Shown piece after piece: positions 61,231-64,000 of a stretch of 64,000 bases of DNA. The notes under the pieces are model-generated. The model was not told the DNA's origin. It ran no database searches and saw nothing but the letters and a program-made list of their open reading frames with translations. How positions within the stretch are numbered: position 1 is the stretch's first letter; the number at the start of each line of letters is the position of its first letter. The stretch spans positions 34,480 to 98,479 of the forward strand of contig NZ_JBHUDD010000005.1 of the NCBI RefSeq assembly GCF_042677865.1. The letters are read 5' to 3'. The position numbers and the translations under genes were made by a program. The stretch comes from Lutimaribacter salitolerans (GTDB lineage Bacteria; Pseudomonadota; Alphaproteobacteria; Rhodobacterales; Rhodobacteraceae).

Positions 61231-62042
61231 CCCGGATCGCCGCCGCCCGCGCCGCCTGTCCCGACGCGTTCGTGGACCGCGACTGGCGCTGGTACGCGCG
61301 TATCGCGGCAGGTGCCGTTCTGGTCGTGGTGTTCTTTTGGGGCCTGTCGGTGCTGGGCTTCAGCCTCGAGCGGCTTGCGCGCGGGCTTGCCCGGCTTGGG
61401 GGCGTGGCGGCGATGATGATGCCGCCCACCAGCGGCGGGCTGGCCTGGACCTACGTAAAGGCGGTTGCCGAAACCGTTGCGATGGCCTTTATCGGCACGC
61501 TTGTGGCATCGATCGTGGCGGTTCCGCTGGGGTTTCTGGGGGCCAAGAACACCATGCCGCTTGGTCCGCTGCGGTTTTTCACCCGGCGCAGCTTTGACGT
61601 GGTGCGCGGCCTCGACAGCCTGATCTGGGCGATCGTCTTTGTCTCGGTCATCGGTCTTGGACCCTTTGCCGGCATTCTTGCGATTGCGGTCAACGACACC
61701 GGCGTTCTGGCAAAGCTGTACGCCGAAGCGATCGAGAATGCCGATGCGGATCAAAGCCGGGGCGTGCGTGCGACCGGCGCCGGACGGTTGCAGGTGATGC
61801 GCTTTTCGATCCTGCCGCAGGTCTTGCCGGTGTTTCTGTCCAATACGCTGTATTTCTTCGAATCCAACGTCCGGTCCGCCACCATTCTGGGCGTGGTGGG
61901 GGCAGGCGGCATCGGCTTTTATCTGATGGACCGAATCCTGATCAACGCATGGCCGCAGGTGGCGTTCATCATCATTCTCATTCTGATTACCGTCGGGGTG
62001 ATCGACGCGTTGAGCTACCGCATACGTCGCCGTTTGATTTGA
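61227..62042 (+). CDS. Second phosphonate-type permease (PhnE-like, second)
   Basis: 271-aa permease: first helix ARIAAGAVLVVVFFWGLSVLGF, conserved FDVVRGLDSLIWAIVFVSVIGLGPFAGILAIAVNDTG, EAA-like AEAIENADADQSRGVRATGAGRLQ, ending RIRRRLI. Pairs with the preceding permease. Start is the ATG in the ATGA overlap. Confidence 0.92.
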   Translation: MTRIAAARAACPDAFVDRDWRWYARIAAGAVLVVVFFWGLSVLGFSLERLARGLARLGGVAAMMMPPTSGGLAWTYVKAVAETVAMAFIGTLVASIVAVPLGFLGAKNTMPLGPLRFFTRRSFDVVRGLDSLIWAIVFVSVIGLGPFAGILAIAVNDTGVLAKLYAEAIENADADQSRGVRATGAGRLQVMRFSILPQVLPVFLSNTLYFFESNVRSATILGVVGAGGIGFYLMDRILINAWPQVAFIIILILITVGVIDALSYRIRRRLI

Positions 62043-62226
62043 CCTGCGGTTTCAGTTGATCCATCCCCACGATATCGCAAGCCAGGATCGGCTCGGGTGC
62101 ACCCAACAGGTGGCGACGAGCGGTTAACAAGTCCGCCTGATCGACGAAACTTCGGGCGCACGCGGTGCACCCCCTTTTTCTTTTGCGCATGGCAGCGTTA
62201 GTCTGAGTAAAAAGAGGGGGGCGCAA

Positions 62227-63921
62227 ATGGCCGATCTGGAACGACGCATCGCGCAGGCACGCGCCGAGCAACCTGCCGATCTGGTGTTGCGCGGCGGGCG
62301 CGTACTGGATCTGGTCACCGGCGAGTTGCTGGAGGGCGACGTTGCTATCTGCGGCGACACCGTCGTGGGCACTTGCGACTTTTACGAAGGCCGCGAAACG
62401 CTTGATGTAACGGGGTTAATTCTTGTTCCGGGTTTCATAGACACGCATTTGCACATCGAATCCTCGCTGGTGACACCACTTGAATTCGACCGCTGTGTGC
62501 TGCCGCGCGGGGTGACCACGGCGATCTGCGATCCGCACGAGATTGCCAATGTCATCGGGGCCGAAGGCATCCGCTATTTCCAGCGCGCCAGCGCGCTGAC
62601 GCTGATGGATATCAAGGTGCAACTGTCCTCCTGCGTGCCGTCCAGCCATATGGAAACGGCGGGTGCGCGGCTGGGGGCGGATGATCTGGCGGGGTTGATG
62701 GGGCACGCCTCGGGGCTGGGTCTGGCGGAATTCATGAATTATCCCGGTGTGTTGTCGCGCGATCCTGATGTGATGGCCAAGCTGGCGCTGTTTGCGGGCG
62801 GGCATGTCGACGGGCATTGCCCGCTGCTGTCTGGCCGCGACCTGAACGCCTATGTCGCGGCGGGCATACGGACCGAGCACGAGGCGACAAGCGCCCGTGA
62901 AGCAAAGGAAAAACTGCAAAAGGGGATGCGGGTGCTGATCCGCGAAGGCTCGGTTTCCAAGGATCTGCACGCGCTGCAACCGCTGCTGACGGAACGCACC
63001 GCGCCCTACATGTGCCTGTGCACCGATGACCGCAATCCGCTGGATATCGCCGAGCATGGCCATCTGGATTACATGATCCGCGAACTGATCCGGTTTGGCA
63101 CGCCACCGCTGGCCGCCTATCGCGCCGCCAGCCTGTCCGCAGCCGAGGCGTTCGGGTTGAAGGATCGCGGGCTGATCGCGCCGGGACTGCGAGCCGATAT
63201 CGTTGCGGTGGACAGCCTGGAAGGGTGCCACGCCAAGCACGTGATCTGTGGCGGGCAAGTCGTTGACGATGCAGCTTTTTCGGCGCGGGGTTCAATCGCG
63301 CCGGTAGGGCGCGCATCGGTCAAGGCGCCCACGGTCGCGGCGCAGGATTTCCGCGCAAGGGCCAACAAGACCGAGACCGATGTGATCGGCATCCGGCCCG
63401 GCCAGATCCTGACAGATCACCTGCACGAGACCATCGAAGTGGTGGATGGCGACAAGCCGCCCGATCCCGCGCGCGATCTGGCGCGCATCGCGGTGATCGA
63501 ACGCCACGGGATCAACGGGAATATCGCCACCGGGTTCGTGCGCGGCTTCGGGATGCAGGCGGGGGCGATTTCGGCCACGGTCTGCCATGACCATCACAAC
63601 ATCGTCTGCGTCGGGATCGGCTATGACGACATGGCGCTGGCGGCCAACCGGCTGGCCGAGATCGAGGGCGGTTTTGTCGTCGCTTCGGGCGGCAGGATAC
63701 TGGCGGAACTGCCGCTTCCGGTGGCGGGCCTGATGAGCCTGGAGCCGTTCGAGGTGGTGCGCGACAGCCTGATGGACCTGCGTGCGGCGGCGCGCAGCCT
63801 TGGCGTGGTGCTGGAAGAGCCGTTCCTGCAACTGGCCTTTCTGGCGCTGCCGGTGATTCCCGCGCTCAAGATCACCGATCGCGGCTTGGTGGATGTGACC
63901 CGGTTCGAGATTATTTCCTAG
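62227..63921 (+). CDS. ade: Adenine deaminase
   Basis: 564-aa amidohydrolase-superfamily enzyme of the Ade type (adenine to hypoxanthine). VPGFIDTHLHIESSLVTP holds the HxH metal site, followed by GVTTAICDPHEIANVIG, GHVDGHCPLLSG and CTDDRNPLDIAEHGHLDYMIR; the C-terminal part has VCHDHHNIVCVG and LPVIPALKITDRGLVDV. Complete at both ends, with gaggggg upstream. It lies 184 bp after the second transporter on the same strand. Linkage to a phosphonate locus is meaningful because PhnI releases adenine from ATP. Confidence 0.93.
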   Translation: MADLERRIAQARAEQPADLVLRGGRVLDLVTGELLEGDVAICGDTVVGTCDFYEGRETLDVTGLILVPGFIDTHLHIESSLVTPLEFDRCVLPRGVTTAICDPHEIANVIGAEGIRYFQRASALTLMDIKVQLSSCVPSSHMETAGARLGADDLAGLMGHASGLGLAEFMNYPGVLSRDPDVMAKLALFAGGHVDGHCPLLSGRDLNAYVAAGIRTEHEATSAREAKEKLQKGMRVLIREGSVSKDLHALQPLLTERTAPYMCLCTDDRNPLDIAEHGHLDYMIRELIRFGTPPLAAYRAASLSAAEAFGLKDRGLIAPGLRADIVAVDSLEGCHAKHVICGGQVVDDAAFSARGSIAPVGRASVKAPTVAAQDFRARANKTETDVIGIRPGQILTDHLHETIEVVDGDKPPDPARDLARIAVIERHGINGNIATGFVRGFGMQAGAISATVCHDHHNIVCVGIGYDDMALAANRLAEIEGGFVVASGGRILAELPLPVAGLMSLEPFEVVRDSLMDLRAAARSLGVVLEEPFLQLAFLALPVIPALKITDRGLVDVTRFEIIS

Positions 63922-64000
63922 GGTCTGTTGACGTTTAAGGATTCCCATATCGGCTTCGAAGTGATTCAAGGTTGCCAAATGGGAGGTGACCTTGATCCGC
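63921..64000. mobile_element. Possible left end of an insertion sequence (cut by window edge)
   Basis: Immediately after the ade stop codon the sequence changes to a less GC-rich stretch beginning GGGTCTGTTGACGTTTAAGG, similar in style to IS5-family (IS427-type) termini, preceded by CTA, a common target for that group. No transposase can be read in the remaining 80 bp, so this is tentative. Confidence 0.35.

Overview
This 64 kb window is GC-rich chromosome-like DNA from an alphaproteobacterium, most likely a Rhodobacterales (Roseobacter/Paracoccaceae-type) bacterium. The evidence is gene content and style: dense operons with ATGA/GTGA start-stop overlaps, fused TRAP-TAXI permease, MlrC/M81 and M20 hydrolases, a hmuRSTUV-exb-tonB heme locus, alphaproteobacterial C-P lyase genes with DUF1045 and a hexapeptide transferase, and CTCCCCCGGGATATTT-type intergenic elements. 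No rRNA, tRNA or CRISPR array was seen.

Layout. 1-2243: catalase-peroxidase katG (cut by the left edge) divergent from oxyR. 2183-14621: an amide/peptide scavenging block: penicillin-acylase-family hydrolase and IclR regulator on the minus strand, then MlrC-like M81 metallopeptidase, a dipeptide/oligopeptide ABC transporter and two M20 amidohydrolases on the plus strand. 14748-29001: a catabolic cluster (nitrilase-family hydrolase, flavin monooxygenase, Rieske oxygenase, RidA, DUF1028, LysR, trimethylamine-dehydrogenase-like flavoprotein, PLP decarboxylase, ArgE-like deacylase, polyamine-type ABC transporter). Three promoters in this block carry the same 15-bp dyad (TTAGCC-N5-CTAA), each centred exactly 30 nt upstream of a -35-like hexamer, which defines a probable LysR regulon and suggests a pathway for uptake and breakdown of an N-methylated or quaternary nitrogen compound. 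29041-35488: class III aminotransferase, universal stress protein and TRAP-TAXI transporter, divergent from an RpiR regulator. 35521-44733: heme uptake (TonB receptor hmuR divergent from hmuSTUV, a small ABM-fold monooxygenase, an unknown exported protein, exbB, two exbD genes and tonB). 44730-57189: C-P lyase locus (phnM, DUF1045, phnNLKJIHG, phnF, hexapeptide transferase, phnEEDC). 57808-63921: an inositol-monophosphatase-family gene, a second phnD-C-E-E transporter and adenine deaminase. The last 80 bases may be the edge of an insertion sequence.

How it fits together. Most of the window is about acquiring scarce nutrients: organic nitrogen (peptides, amides, amines), heme iron and phosphonate phosphorus. 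The phnC promoter has three PhoB-type heptamers at an exact 11-nt period. DUF1045 (a 2H phosphoesterase) may take the place of the missing phnP, and adenine deaminase could salvage the adenine released by PhnI. Points worth a second look are the LysR regulon and its pathway, a dispersed repeat that has become the C-terminal tail of PhnJ, an IclR operator-like dyad, and convergent or divergent gene pairs that share palindromic start or stop codons. All functional calls come from reading motifs and context; no database search was run.
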